Positions 16,464 through 25,447 of a stretch of DNA of 64,000 bases are shown here, in pieces. The notes beneath the pieces were generated by a model. The model did no database searches. It was not told the DNA's origin and saw nothing but the letters and a program-made list of their open reading frames with translations. Source of the stretch: Pelagibius litoralis (lineage in GTDB: Bacteria; Pseudomonadota; Alphaproteobacteria; Kiloniellales; DSM-21159); the NCBI GenBank assembly GCA_029287455.1, contig JARFRB010000097.1, positions 27,191 through 91,190 on the forward strand, read 5' to 3'. Position numbers and translations under genes: made by a program. Within the stretch, counting starts at the first letter, position 1. Each line of letters starts with the position of its first letter.

Positions 16464-17369
16464 TCAAGAAGCGGGCCCCGTGCCCACCCGCGCCTTGATG
16501 AAACTCAGGAGCGCGGAAGCTTGAGTAGCACGGAAACAAGGATCGAAGGCGAGAAAATGGGGAAACTTACTCTTGCAGTCTCGGCCGCCGATGCGCCGCA
16601 CGCCGGTCTTGCGAAACTCCACCCCGGGGACCCGTGACAGAAACGCCAAATCCTCTGGCCGTTCCAGGCTATCGCCTTCAAAGGCGTAGACCAGTGCCGG
16701 CAGATAGGCAAAGCCCGCCAGTTCGCGCGCCAAGCGGTCCCGTAGCATCTGCCAGCCGGGCGAACGGTCCGCCCGCCGTCCCGCGAAGGCGGGCGCGAAG
16801 GCGATCACGCCACCAATCTCCGGGGTTTCCGCCGAGCGCCCCACCGCCAGCAAAGAGGCCCAGCCACCCGCCGATTGGCCGGCGAGGAAAATCTGCCGGC
16901 GCGGGACACCCGCCGCGGCGTAGGCTTCGGCAAGATCAGCGATCTCCTTGCTGCGGCGCTCGATCTTTGGCTCGCCCCGGCCGCTTCTGTGATCGAAGGT
17001 GCCGGTCTTGGAGGGCGTGCAATAGACGAAGACAGCCACCCGCTTGCTGGCAAGCGTGGCGCCCGCCAAATCGGCGATCACGCCGGGTTTGGCGCCGCCC
17101 CTGGCCGCGCAGCTATCCCTCCGGAACTCCTGCTTGGAGCCGTGGTTGTAGATCACGACGATACTGTCGCCCGGTTCGGCAAGCGCCAATGGCCCTTGTC
17201 CCTCGAGACGAGGCGCGGGCGCAAGGTAGGCGCCATCCGGCGCGGCCAACTGCGCGCGTGCACACGGCGCGCAGGCCATTAGCATCAAACCCCCGGCGAG
17301 AAGCCGAAGGGCGTTTTCCCGGAGCAAACGCAAGGCTGCCCTCTTTTTCTTGCCGTCTTCTCGAACCAC
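16464..17369 (-). CDS. Secreted alpha/beta-hydrolase-like protein
   Basis: The product has 301 residues from a GTG. A basic N-terminus ([12 protein letters not shown]) and hydrophobic [17 protein letters not shown] form a signal peptide. The hydrolase core shows the oxyanion-side [13 protein letters not shown] strand and nucleophile elbow [14 protein letters not shown] at about 165-175. The later acid and histidine are less certain; FPHFLAFD near the end could supply the histidine. Substrate is unknown. It sits on the minus strand 24 bp before hemC, between tsaD and hemC, genes that are commonly adjacent and divergent in this lineage, so it may be a later insertion that drives or joins the hem operon. 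Confidence 0.72.
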   Translation of the reverse strand: MVREDGKKKRAALRLLRENALRLLAGGLMLMACAPCARAQLAAPDGAYLAPAPRLEGQGPLALAEPGDSIVVIYNHGSKQEFRRDSCAARGGAKPGVIADLAGATLASKRVAVFVYCTPSKTGTFDHRSGRGEPKIERRSKEIADLAEAYAAAGVPRRQIFLAGQSAGGWASLLAVGRSAETPEIGGVIAFAPAFAGRRADRSPGWQMLRDRLARELAGFAYLPALVYAFEGDSLERPEDLAFLSRVPGVEFRKTGVRRIGGRDCKSKFPHFLAFDPCFRATQASALLSFIKARVGTGPAS

Positions 17370-17438
17370 TCTATAGGCTGCGGTCTTGGGGTCGAACGGC
17401 TTTCAATTAGTGTCGCGGTTTTGGCCCGCGGAGTGAAG

Positions 17439-18485
17439 ATGTACGTTCTGGGTATCGAAACCTCTTGCGATGAAACTGCCGCCGCCGTGGTGACGAGCGA
17501 TAGGGCTATTCGCGCCAACTTGGTGGTGTCGCAGTTCGACGCGCACCGTCCTTTCGGGGGTGTGGTGCCCGAAATCGCGGCGCGCTCGCACCTCGATCAT
17601 CTGGACGGTGTCGTTGAACGCGCCATGGCGGAAGCCGGGCTCGACTTCGCGGAACTGGACGGCATCGCGGCCACGGCGGGACCGGGCTTGATCGGCGGGG
17701 TCATGGTGGGCGTGATGACCGCCAAGGCGATCGCGGCCGTTCACGCCAAGCCCTTCCTCGCGGTCAACCATCTGGAGGGTCACGCACTCACGGTTCGGCT
17801 GACCGAAGGTTTGGCGTTCCCCTACCTCCTGCTCCTGGTCTCGGGCGGGCATTGCCAATTGCTTTCGGTGGAGGGCGTGGGCGCTTACCGCCGGCTTGGC
17901 GGGACGATTGACGACGCGGTCGGCGAGGCCTTCGACAAGACCGCCAAGCTCCTGGGTCTAGGCTTTCCTGGTGGGCCGGCCGTGGAGGCCGCGGCCAAGC
18001 AGGGAAACCCCGCCCGTTTCGCCCTGCCGCGCCCGATGCTGGGGCGGCAAGGCTGCGACTTTTCCTTCTCCGGATTGAAGACCGCCGTCCGCCACACAGT
18101 GCGCGATCTGGAACCGCTCGACGCCACCACCCGCGCCGACCTCGCCGCGAGCTTTCAGGCGGCCGTCGCGGAGGTACTTGTCGACCGGACCCGCCGCGCG
18201 CTCCAGCGCTTTGCCGCGACCCATGGCGTGCCGGGGCCGCTGGTGGTGGCCGGCGGCGTTGCGGCTAACCTGACCCTGCGCTCCGCCTTGGCCGAGCTTG
18301 CCGAGAGCGAGGGCACGCGCTTGGTGGCGCCGCCGCTGGCGCTTTGCACCGACAACGCGGCAATGATCGCCTGGGCCGGTCTTGAGCGATTGCGCCTGGG
18401 TGCCGCCGACCCCCTCGACTTTCCCGCCCGGCCGCGCTGGCCGCTCGACAGTCTCGCCAGGCCCGATAAGGAGGCGGCGGAGTAG
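17439..18485 (+). CDS. tsaD: tRNA N6-adenosine threonylcarbamoyltransferase TsaD
   Basis: The ATG of [13 protein letters not shown] has GGAG six bases upstream; an in-frame start 18 bp earlier is less likely. The 348-residue product has the ASKHA fold landmarks: [22 protein letters not shown], the metal-binding HLEGH at about 110, LVSGGHCQL, and [13 protein letters not shown]. TsaD transfers threonylcarbamoyl to A37 of ANN-decoding tRNAs, working with TsaB/E/C, none of which is in the window. It heads a plus-strand set: its stop overlaps the next start by one base. Confidence 0.97.
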   Translation: MYVLGIETSCDETAAAVVTSDRAIRANLVVSQFDAHRPFGGVVPEIAARSHLDHLDGVVERAMAEAGLDFAELDGIAATAGPGLIGGVMVGVMTAKAIAAVHAKPFLAVNHLEGHALTVRLTEGLAFPYLLLLVSGGHCQLLSVEGVGAYRRLGGTIDDAVGEAFDKTAKLLGLGFPGGPAVEAAAKQGNPARFALPRPMLGRQGCDFSFSGLKTAVRHTVRDLEPLDATTRADLAASFQAAVAEVLVDRTRRALQRFAATHGVPGPLVVAGGVAANLTLRSALAELAESEGTRLVAPPLALCTDNAAMIAWAGLERLRLGAADPLDFPARPRWPLDSLARPDKEAAE

Positions 18486-19129
18486 TGGCCGAGGCACCGC
18501 GCCATCGCCTGGAAGTAGACCTTCGGCCCCTCTTTCCGACGCCTGTGGCGGTGGCGCGGCTGCATGGCTGGAAAGAGGTGAACGCGGTGCTGAAGCCGGT
18601 GATCCTCGAGCATGAGCGGAGCCATCCTTCCACCCAGCACTCCAATCTCGGCGGCTGGCAATCCACCTGGGACCTTTTGGATTGGGGTGGTCCGGCTGCA
18701 GGCGCCGTTATCGAGGCTGCGAAGGCGCTGGCCACCAAGCTGACCTGCGATCGGGAAGGCAAGGCTGTGCGCATGGGTTGGCGGGTCAATGCCTGGGCCA
18801 ACGTCAATCGCGGCGGCCATGGCAACGAATTCCATACCCATCCTGGCGCCTATTGGTCCGGCACCTACTACGTGGACGACGGCGGCATCGGCGCCGATCC
18901 ATCCCTTGGCGGCGAGTTCGAGATTCAAGATCCCCGCGGCGTGGCGCCCGCCATGTACGCGCCCCGGCTCGCCTTCGCTGTTCCCGGCGGGCTGGCCGCG
19001 GGTGCCTCGGAGCTTATCCGCCCGCAAAGCGGCCTGATCGTGCTCTTTCCAAGCTGGCTGAGTCATGCAGTCAGGCCCTACACCGGGGAGCGTACCCGCA
19101 TTTCCATCGCGTACAACTTCAGCCTCTGA
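18485..19129 (+). CDS. TIGR02466-type putative 2OG-Fe(II) oxygenase
   Basis: The 214-residue product starts at a GTG overlapping the tsaD stop (TAGTG). The N-terminal HRLEVDLRPLFPTPVAVARL and the core EFHTHPGAYWSGTYYV, with a histidine pair as candidate iron ligands, match the TIGR02466 family. The C-terminal LFPSWLSHAVRPY, with GERTRISIAYN, supplies the distal histidine and the arginine expected to hold 2-oxoglutarate. The substrate is not known. The overlap suggests co-translation with tsaD, but a role in tRNA modification would be speculation. Confidence 0.82.
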   Translation: MAEAPRHRLEVDLRPLFPTPVAVARLHGWKEVNAVLKPVILEHERSHPSTQHSNLGGWQSTWDLLDWGGPAAGAVIEAAKALATKLTCDREGKAVRMGWRVNAWANVNRGGHGNEFHTHPGAYWSGTYYVDDGGIGADPSLGGEFEIQDPRGVAPAMYAPRLAFAVPGGLAAGASELIRPQSGLIVLFPSWLSHAVRPYTGERTRISIAYNFSL

Positions 19130-19141
19130 GGGGTGAGGGCA

Positions 19142-20146
19142 ATGGAACGCGTCGGTGTCATAGGGGCAGGCGCCTGGGGGACGGCGCTGGCCGAGGTGGT
19201 CGGGTCCCAAGGGCGGCCCGTGCTGCTCTGGGCCCGGGACCCGGACTTGGCTGCCGAGATCCGGCGGGACCGCGAGAACGCCCGCCGTCTGCCGGGGGTC
19301 CGACTGTCCAAATCGGTCCAGCCCACGTCGGACGTGGCGGAGGTCGCGCGCTTCGCCGAGGTTCTTCTGCTCGTCACACCCGCCCAAACGTTGCGCGATC
19401 TTGGCCGGCGGCTGGAGCCGCTTGTGCCAGATGCGACCCCGGTGGTGATCTGCGCCAAGGGGATTGAGCGCGGTACGGGCAAGCTGACCACGGAGGTTGT
19501 CTCGGAGGTCTTGCCCGGACGGCCGCTGGCGGTCTTGTCCGGCCCGACCTTCGCGGCGGAAGTGGCGGCCGGGCTTCCCGCGGCCGTGACGCTCGCTTGC
19601 GAGGACCGCGATGCCGGCGCTGCTGTCGTCAAAGCCCTGGGCTCGCCGACGTTCCGGCCTTACTTGTCGGACGACCCGGTGGGGGCGGCCATCGGAGGGG
19701 CAATCAAGAACGTTATCGCCATTGCCTGCGGCATCGTGGCCGGCCGCCAGCTCGGCGAGAACGCGCGCGCCGCCCTGGTGACCCGCGGCCTTGCCGAGGT
19801 GGCGCGGCTAAGCGCCGCCAAGGGCGCGAAACCAACGACCCTCATGGGGCTTTCCGGCCTCGGCGACCTCATCCTCACCTGCACCTCCGAGCGCTCGCGC
19901 AACTACGCCTTCGGCCTCCGGTTGGGTCAGGGCCTGGGGCAAGAGGGCGGCAGCGGTCCGGAGGCTGGGCCAAGGGGCATCGTCGAAGGGGCCTTCACCG
20001 CACAGGCCGCGCTGGAACTGGGGGACGCTCTCTCGATCGATTTGCCCATTATCGCGGCTGTGAACGCCGTCTTGTCGGATAGTTCGGCCATCGACGCCAC
20101 CATCGCCGGCTTGCTTGCGCGGCCCTTCCGCGAGGAAACCGCGTAG
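19142..20146 (+). CDS. gpsA: NAD(P)+-dependent glycerol-3-phosphate dehydrogenase
   Basis: The ATG of MERVGVIGAGAWGTA is preceded by GAGGGGTGAGGGCA; the 334-residue product has normal family length. The dinucleotide fold GAGAWGTA is at residues 8-15. VICAKGIERGTGKL, LSGPTFAAEVA and the catalytic lysine in GGAIKNVIAIACGI follow, and the C-terminal GLSGLGDLILTCTSERSRN is intact. The enzyme reduces dihydroxyacetone phosphate to glycerol-3-phosphate for phospholipid synthesis. It lies 12 bp after the oxygenase gene, in the tsaD transcription unit. Confidence 0.97.
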   Translation: MERVGVIGAGAWGTALAEVVGSQGRPVLLWARDPDLAAEIRRDRENARRLPGVRLSKSVQPTSDVAEVARFAEVLLLVTPAQTLRDLGRRLEPLVPDATPVVICAKGIERGTGKLTTEVVSEVLPGRPLAVLSGPTFAAEVAAGLPAAVTLACEDRDAGAAVVKALGSPTFRPYLSDDPVGAAIGGAIKNVIAIACGIVAGRQLGENARAALVTRGLAEVARLSAAKGAKPTTLMGLSGLGDLILTCTSERSRNYAFGLRLGQGLGQEGGSGPEAGPRGIVEGAFTAQAALELGDALSIDLPIIAAVNAVLSDSSAIDATIAGLLARPFREETA

Positions 20147-20244
20147 CGGAAGACGAAAGCGCTCCCCTCGACCCTTTCCCATGCGCCAGGCTGGACATAA
20201 GCTCGCCGCCGAGCACGTCATGCAGCCAACTCAACGGAGGAACC

Positions 20245-20529
20245 ATGCTCTTCGCCCTAATCTGCCGCGACAAGCCGGGCAGTCTGGACACGCGCCTATC
20301 GAACCGGCCCGCGCATGTGGATTATCTCGCCGCGAACGCGGAGATTTTCATCTATGCCGGCCCCTTGCTGGGCGCGGACGGGGAAACCCCGGTCGGCAGC
20401 CTCTTGGTCATAGACGTGGCCGACCGTGCGGCCGCGGAGGCTTTCGCCGCGGGCGATCCTTACGCCAAGGCCGAACTTTTCGCTGATGTCGAGATTTCGG
20501 CGACGCGGCAGGTCTTCCCCAAGACTTGA
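20245..20529 (+). CDS. YciI family protein
   Basis: This 94-residue protein starts behind GGAGGAACC. It has the ferredoxin-like YciI fold: MLFALICRDKPGSLDTRL, the conserved histidine in RPAHVDYL, IYAGPLLGADGETPVGSLLVID, and the DPYAKAELFADVEI segment. The histidine and aspartate are the conserved polar pair of the family. Its biochemical function is unknown in most bacteria. In Alphaproteobacteria it often follows tsaD and gpsA, as here. Confidence 0.92.
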   Translation: MLFALICRDKPGSLDTRLSNRPAHVDYLAANAEIFIYAGPLLGADGETPVGSLLVIDVADRAAAEAFAAGDPYAKAELFADVEISATRQVFPKT

Positions 20530-20543
20530 TCCAGAGAGCGGTG

Positions 20544-21098
20544 CTAAAGACCCTGAATCCGCCCGGTTTCGTCCGGCGGGTTCATGCGCGGCGCGAAGAC
20601 GGCCTGATCACGAGTCGCGCGGTAATCCGCGAGTGCCCAGTGCACGCTCGGGAAAGCGATATCCTCCCAGGGAATGTCCTCCCACGCGAACAGCCCGACT
20701 TCCTGGCTTTCAGGCCCCGCCTCGACTTCGCCGGATAGAAGACGCGCTCGGTAGATAAGTTGAATCTGGCTCAGCCGTTGAATGCTATAGACCGCAAGCA
20801 GCTGATCGATCTCCAAGCGCGCCCGAGCCTCTTCCCAGGCTTCGCGCAGGGCACCTTCAGCGGTTGCTTCCTGCAGTTCCAAGTAGCCTGCCGGCAGGGT
20901 CCAGAAGCCCTCGCGCGGCGGGATCGCCCGCTTGCACAGCAGGATGCGGTCTTGCCAAACGGCAACGGAGCCCACAACGATTTTGGGATTCTCGTAGTTG
21001 ACGAAGCCGCAGTCCTGGCAGACCAGCCGTTCGCGGTCGTCGCCCGCGGGAATGCTGCGCGCGAACCTCTTGTGCGGCGGTTCCTTGTGCTCGGTCAT
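20544..21098 (-). CDS. NUDIX hydrolase with N-terminal zinc ribbon
   Basis: From MTEHKEPPHKRF the product has 184 residues. A two-cysteine half-ribbon CQDCGFVNYENPKIVVGSV begins the catalytic domain. The Nudix box is GYLELQEATAEGALREAWEE, which fits Gx5Ex7REUxEE with the usual GYLE opening. The zinc-ribbon-linked form is close to NudC/ADP-ribose-type enzymes, but the substrate cannot be told. The ribbon shows only one visible CxxC, so zinc binding is uncertain. It is convergent with the YciI gene. Confidence 0.88.
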   Translation of the reverse strand: MTEHKEPPHKRFARSIPAGDDRERLVCQDCGFVNYENPKIVVGSVAVWQDRILLCKRAIPPREGFWTLPAGYLELQEATAEGALREAWEEARARLEIDQLLAVYSIQRLSQIQLIYRARLLSGEVEAGPESQEVGLFAWEDIPWEDIAFPSVHWALADYRATRDQAVFAPRMNPPDETGRIQGL

Positions 21099-21149
21099 GC
21101 GATCAGCTTGGCGCTTGAACGCCGCGGGCACAAGCCGAAGCGCGTGGTG

Positions 21150-21359
21150 TCAGGTCTTGATGTCCACGAAACTGCCGCGCTCGGGCGGCCGGTCCGACTG
21201 GGCCGCGCGCTCGGCGGCTTGGATCGTCGAGGCTTCCGGCAAGGGGTTTGTCTCGCCCGTGGAGAATCGCGGCGCCACCGGGCTGCTGGGCTGGGCGAGG
21301 CCGGTCAACGCCTGGACCAAGGGATTGGCCGGTGCCATGGTGGGTGATGAGCTTTGCAT
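21150..21359 (-). CDS. Small hypothetical protein upstream of the Nudix gene
   Basis: This is a 69-residue frame with strong GC at third codon positions, like its neighbours. It is rich in proline, serine and alanine and ends PPERGSFVDIKT. There is no signal peptide, membrane segment or clear ribosome site. It lies 51 bp upstream of the Nudix start and in the same direction, so it may be co-transcribed. I do not recognise the family; the ordered-looking C-terminal motif is the only hint of selection. Confidence 0.42.
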   Translation of the reverse strand: MQSSSPTMAPANPLVQALTGLAQPSSPVAPRFSTGETNPLPEASTIQAAERAAQSDRPPERGSFVDIKT

Positions 21360-21456
21360 GGGCGAGAGCCTATATCGGCGCGAATGAAATAAACGTTAAA
21401 GACGATTAATCGACGGAAATATCCCGTATAACAAGATTATAGAGTGACATAAGAGC

Positions 21457-22758
21457 ATGGCACCTCGCCCCGTAAATGCCCGCGCGATCGCACTACAGCT
21501 CATCGAGGCGGTGCTGCGAGACGGTCAGCCTCTTGACGAGGCCTGGGCGAGCGCGAAAGCCTTGGCGCGTCTGGAGCCGCGCGATCGGGCCTTCGCGCGG
21601 GTGCTTGCGGCAACGGTCTTGAGGCGCCTCGGACAGTTGGACGCCCTTATCGACGGCTGTATGGACCGGCCTCTCAAACCCAAGCTTGACCGCTTGCGCG
21701 GCGTGCTTCGGCTTGGCGCGGCGCAAATCGCTTTTCTGGGGACACCTCCCCACGCAGCCGTCAACAGCAGTGTGGACCTTGCCGTCGCCAGCCGGCTCGG
21801 AACTTTCAAGGGGCTGGTGAACGCGGTTTTGAGGCGGGTGGCGCGCGAGGGCGAGGCGCTCGTCGCCGGGCAGGACGCGGCACGGCTGAACACGCCTGCT
21901 TGGCTTTGGGAGAGTTGGGTGGCCTGCCACGGCGAGGCGGTGGCCCGCGCCATCGCGGAGGCGCATTTGGCCGACCCACCCCTGGATCTGACCTTGAAGC
22001 TCTCGGAGGACGTGGAGACTTGGGCCGCCCGCCTGGGCGCGATTGCGCTTCCCGGCGGGGGCTTGCGGCTTGGGCCGGGCCAGGGGGATGTGGCGGGGCT
22101 CGCGGGCTTCGCGGAAGGGGCCTGGTGGGTGCAGGATTTCGCCGCGTCGCTTCCCGCCAAGCTGCTTGGCCCCGTTGCTGGTCTCAGGGTGGCCGACCTT
22201 TGCGCGGCGCCCGGCGGCAAGACCATGCAGCTGGCGGCGGCGGGTGCGGCCGTTACCGCTGTCGACCTCTCGCGACGACGGCTGGAACGGGTTTCGGAGA
22301 ACCTTGCCCGCACCAACCTCGCGGCGGAGCTGATCCGCGCGGATGCAACCGAATGGAGGCCTAAAGAGCCCTTTGACGCGGTCTTGCTAGATGCGGCCTG
22401 CAGCGCCACGGGGACTCTGCGCCGGCATCCGGACATCGCGCACCTAAAACAGCCGGCTGACCTGGTCGCCTTGACCGAACTGCAGGACCGGCTATTGGCC
22501 AACGCGATCCAGATGGTCAAGCCTGGTGGGCTTCTGGTCTACGCGACCTGCTCCCTCCAGCCCGAGGAAGGGGTGGAGCGGATGGCCAAGCTGCTGACGG
22601 CGGATGGGGCGCTAAGCCGGCGCCTGATCGAGCCCGCCGAAATCGGCGGCGCGGCCAAAGCCGTCACCGAAGAGGGCGATCTGCGCACGCTGCCTTCCTT
22701 CTGGCCCGATCGGGGCGGCATGGATGGATTCTATGCTTGCCGCCTCACCCGCGCTTGA
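21457..22758 (+). CDS. rsmB: 16S rRNA (cytosine-967-C5)-methyltransferase RsmB
   Basis: The 433-residue product has an N-terminal NusB-like RNA-binding domain (residues 1-130) and a C-terminal SAM methyltransferase. Motif I reads ADLCAAPGGKTMQLA (about 247-261). Motif IV is LDAACSATGTLRRHPD, with alanine in place of the usual proline of DAPCS. Motif VI is VYATCSLQPEEG with the catalytic cysteine. It methylates C967 of 16S rRNA during 30S assembly. The 98-bp region upstream is AT-rich and shared with the divergent small gene. Confidence 0.95.
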   Translation: MAPRPVNARAIALQLIEAVLRDGQPLDEAWASAKALARLEPRDRAFARVLAATVLRRLGQLDALIDGCMDRPLKPKLDRLRGVLRLGAAQIAFLGTPPHAAVNSSVDLAVASRLGTFKGLVNAVLRRVAREGEALVAGQDAARLNTPAWLWESWVACHGEAVARAIAEAHLADPPLDLTLKLSEDVETWAARLGAIALPGGGLRLGPGQGDVAGLAGFAEGAWWVQDFAASLPAKLLGPVAGLRVADLCAAPGGKTMQLAAAGAAVTAVDLSRRRLERVSENLARTNLAAELIRADATEWRPKEPFDAVLLDAACSATGTLRRHPDIAHLKQPADLVALTELQDRLLANAIQMVKPGGLLVYATCSLQPEEGVERMAKLLTADGALSRRLIEPAEIGGAAKAVTEEGDLRTLPSFWPDRGGMDGFYACRLTRA

Positions 22759-22920
22759 GGGGCGTTGGGCGAAATTCCGAGCGCTATTGCGTTGAATAGC
22801 ATCGCATTCGCGGATACAAGGCTGTCACGAGCTGATTCGCGCTGTGATGCGATTCGGCCGGGCGCCGCGGGTAACCCCGCCGATATCCGACTCCGCCACC
22901 TAGGCTAAAAGCATACGCAG

Positions 22921-23586
22921 ATGCAGCAAGAGACCCGGATCGCCCCTTCCATCCTCTCCGCCGATTTCGCCAATCTGGGCGCGGAGGTGCGCGCCATCAC
23001 CGAGGCCGGAGCCGATTACGTGCACGTGGACGTCATGGACGGGCACTTCGTGCCGAACCTGACGATCGGCCCAGGGGTGGTGAAAGCATTGCGGCCCCAC
23101 AGCGCCTTAACCTTCGATGTGCATCTGATGATCTCGCCGGTGGATATCTTCGTGCCCGCCTTCGCGGAAGCCGGGGCCGATATCATCACCGTGCATCCGG
23201 AAGCGGGGCCCCACGTGCATCGGACCCTGCAACTGATCAAGACGCTGGGCAAGAAGGCTGGGATCTCACTGAACCCCGGCACGCCGGTCGAGGCGGTGGA
23301 TCCTGTGCTCGATCTTCTAGACCTTGTCCTGGTGATGAGCGTCAATCCTGGTTTCGGGGGCCAGGCCTTCATCCCCGGGGTGCTACGTAAGATCGAGGCG
23401 CTGCGCCGGCGCATCGACGACAGCGGCCGGGACATCGATCTGGAAGTGGACGGAGGGATCAACGCCGAAACCGCGCGAGACGCGGTCGCGGCGGGCGCGG
23501 ACGTCCTGGTGGCGGGCACCGCCACTTTCCAAGGCGGCGCTTCCGCCTATGCCGAGAACATCCGAACACTGCGGGGCGGAAGCTGA
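22921..23586 (+). CDS. rpe: Ribulose-phosphate 3-epimerase
   Basis: The 221-residue TIM-barrel protein has all family marks: [36 protein letters not shown], the [14 protein letters not shown] phosphate/metal loop, and [11 protein letters not shown]. It interconverts ribulose-5-phosphate and xylulose-5-phosphate in the pentose phosphate and Calvin pathways. There is no clear ribosome-binding site before the ATG. The 162-bp leader holds a GCTATT-N6-AATAGC hairpin. The next gene begins one base after its stop. Confidence 0.97.
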   Translation: MQQETRIAPSILSADFANLGAEVRAITEAGADYVHVDVMDGHFVPNLTIGPGVVKALRPHSALTFDVHLMISPVDIFVPAFAEAGADIITVHPEAGPHVHRTLQLIKTLGKKAGISLNPGTPVEAVDPVLDLLDLVLVMSVNPGFGGQAFIPGVLRKIEALRRRIDDSGRDIDLEVDGGINAETARDAVAAGADVLVAGTATFQGGASAYAENIRTLRGGS

Positions 23587-23587
23587 G

Positions 23588-25438
23588 ATGGCACGACCGG
23601 CGGCGGACAGCGATACACGAGGAGGCAAGCTCCCCTTACAGCGCCGCCTCGCCGGTCGGGGCGCCAAGGCCACCGGCGATTCGGGCAACGCCCTCAACAC
23701 TCCATCTCCGGTCGGGCCGGACCAGGCCCCGTCGTTTGCCGAGCAGTTCGCGCTGCTGCGTGCCTTGCCGCTCGAGACGGTGCTGGGGGAACTCGGTTAC
23801 GTCGCGCGCAAGCCTTACTTGCGCTCGCCGCTGTACCGATGGAGGCTCGGGCGTGGCACCCCGGTCGTCGCGCCGCTTGCCACACCGCCGGACCCTTGGC
23901 CGGGCAACGCCGAACAAGGGGCCGCCATCGCCGCGGGTAGCTGGCGGCTGCTTGGCCGTGTCATTGATGGCCCCGGCCGGCTTTGGACGGCGCAGGGTGC
24001 AGGCCCGCTCTGGCTGGCGGAGCTGCATAGCTTCTCCTGGCTGCGCGACTTGCGCGCCATGGGGGGCGATTTGGCCCGCCGCGCCGCCCGCGAGCTGACA
24101 AGCGACTGGCTGATTGCCCACCAAGCTTGGGACGCGGTTTCCTGGGACCCCTTGACCACTGCGCGCAGGCTGTCCCACTGGCTAGGGCAGTACGATTTCT
24201 TCGCCAGCAGCGCGGAGGTGATGTTTCGGCAAAGCCTGCTCGACTCCGCGGGCCGGCAGCTGCGCTATCTGCAGGCCATCTTGCCGGCCGGCCTGGCAGG
24301 CGGGGACTTGCTGCTCGCCATCAAGGGCCTGGTGATCGGCGGTGCCTGCTTGCCCAAGTCGGAAAAGGCGCTCGCCCAGGGCTTGAGCTTGCTGTCGCGC
24401 GAGCTGCCGCGGCAGATCCTGGCGGACGGGGGGCAGGTTGAGCGCTGCCCGGGGCGGCTGCTCGCCGTCTTGCGCGATCTGATCGACATAAAATCGACCC
24501 TGCGCGCGGCGGAGCGGGAGGTGCCGGAGGATCTGCAGGCGGCGATCGACTCCATGGCGCCGATGCTGCGCCTCTTCCAGCACGGAGACGGTGGCCTCGC
24601 GCTGTTCAACGGCGCCTTCGAGGAAGAGGGGCTGAGAATCGACATGGTCCTGCAGCGCGCCGACGGCAGCGGCAGGCCCAGGCTTTCGGCCCCGCAATCT
24701 GGCTTTCAGCGCCTGCAAGCGGGCCGCACGCTGGTGCTCGTGGACACGGGCCGCCCACCGCCGCCGGGCCTGGACGCCCAAGCCCACGCCGGCACCTTGT
24801 CGTTCGAGATGAGCTTCGGACGCGAGCGCCTGATCGTCAACTGCGGCCACGCCATAGCCCTTGGCGCGGCCGAGCAGTGGAACCGCGCCCTGCGCGCCAC
24901 GGCGGCGCATTCCACCTTGACCATAGAAGAGGAAAACTCCTCGCCGCTCTCGCCCGCGTCGATCTTCGGGCGGCGCGGCCTGAAGCGCCGGCCAACCAGC
25001 GTGCAATGCCGGCGCGAGGAAGCGGACGGCAACCTGCTGCTGGAGGTCGCGCACGACGGATATCTTCCGGCCTTCGGGCAGGTGCATCACCGCCGGATCT
25101 ATCTGGCCCAAAGCGGCGACGACCTGCGCGGGGAGGATCATCTCGTACCGGCAGAGGGCAGCCCGGCGCGCAGCGGTGCCTTCGCCATCCGCTTTCACCT
25201 GCACCCCGAAGTGGCGGCGGGTTTGCTGCAGGACGGCAGCTCCGTCCTGCTGCGCCTGCCCAAGGGCGGGGTCTGGCGCCTGCGCGCTTCCGGTGCGCGC
25301 GTGGCCCTGGAAGATAGCGTCTATCTCGGCGGCCCGGACATGCGGCGCTGCCAACAAGTCGTTCTCACCGGCCGCTTTGCCAACCGCGAAACCGTTGTCC
25401 GCTGGGCCCTGCGCCGCGAAGCCCCGCCGCGGCGGTAG
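23588..25438 (+). CDS. Heparinase II/III-like protein
   Basis: The start MARPAADSDT is one base after the rpe stop, giving 616 residues. The N-terminal two-thirds is an alpha-alpha toroid (LHSFSWLRDLRAMGG, WLIAHQAWDAVSWDPLTTARRL, LLLAIKGLVIGGACLPKSEKAL). The C-terminal heparinase II/III domain has SFEMSFGRERLIVNCG (about 410), AAHSTLTIEEENSS and the beta-rich HDGYLPAFGQVHHRRIYL. Bacterial homologues are polysaccharide lyases or paralogues of unknown substrate. Being next to rpe (rsmB-rpe-heparinase) is usual in Alphaproteobacteria. No signal peptide is visible, so the location is unclear. Confidence 0.88.
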   Translation: MARPAADSDTRGGKLPLQRRLAGRGAKATGDSGNALNTPSPVGPDQAPSFAEQFALLRALPLETVLGELGYVARKPYLRSPLYRWRLGRGTPVVAPLATPPDPWPGNAEQGAAIAAGSWRLLGRVIDGPGRLWTAQGAGPLWLAELHSFSWLRDLRAMGGDLARRAARELTSDWLIAHQAWDAVSWDPLTTARRLSHWLGQYDFFASSAEVMFRQSLLDSAGRQLRYLQAILPAGLAGGDLLLAIKGLVIGGACLPKSEKALAQGLSLLSRELPRQILADGGQVERCPGRLLAVLRDLIDIKSTLRAAEREVPEDLQAAIDSMAPMLRLFQHGDGGLALFNGAFEEEGLRIDMVLQRADGSGRPRLSAPQSGFQRLQAGRTLVLVDTGRPPPPGLDAQAHAGTLSFEMSFGRERLIVNCGHAIALGAAEQWNRALRATAAHSTLTIEEENSSPLSPASIFGRRGLKRRPTSVQCRREEADGNLLLEVAHDGYLPAFGQVHHRRIYLAQSGDDLRGEDHLVPAEGSPARSGAFAIRFHLHPEVAAGLLQDGSSVLLRLPKGGVWRLRASGARVALEDSVYLGGPDMRRCQQVVLTGRFANRETVVRWALRREAPPRR

Positions 25439-25447
25439 GCAATCCCT

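Noticed and set aside
18155..19387. 410-codon minus-strand frame over tsaD and the oxygenase gene
   Set aside because: It is a codon-bias shadow of well-supported plus-strand genes.
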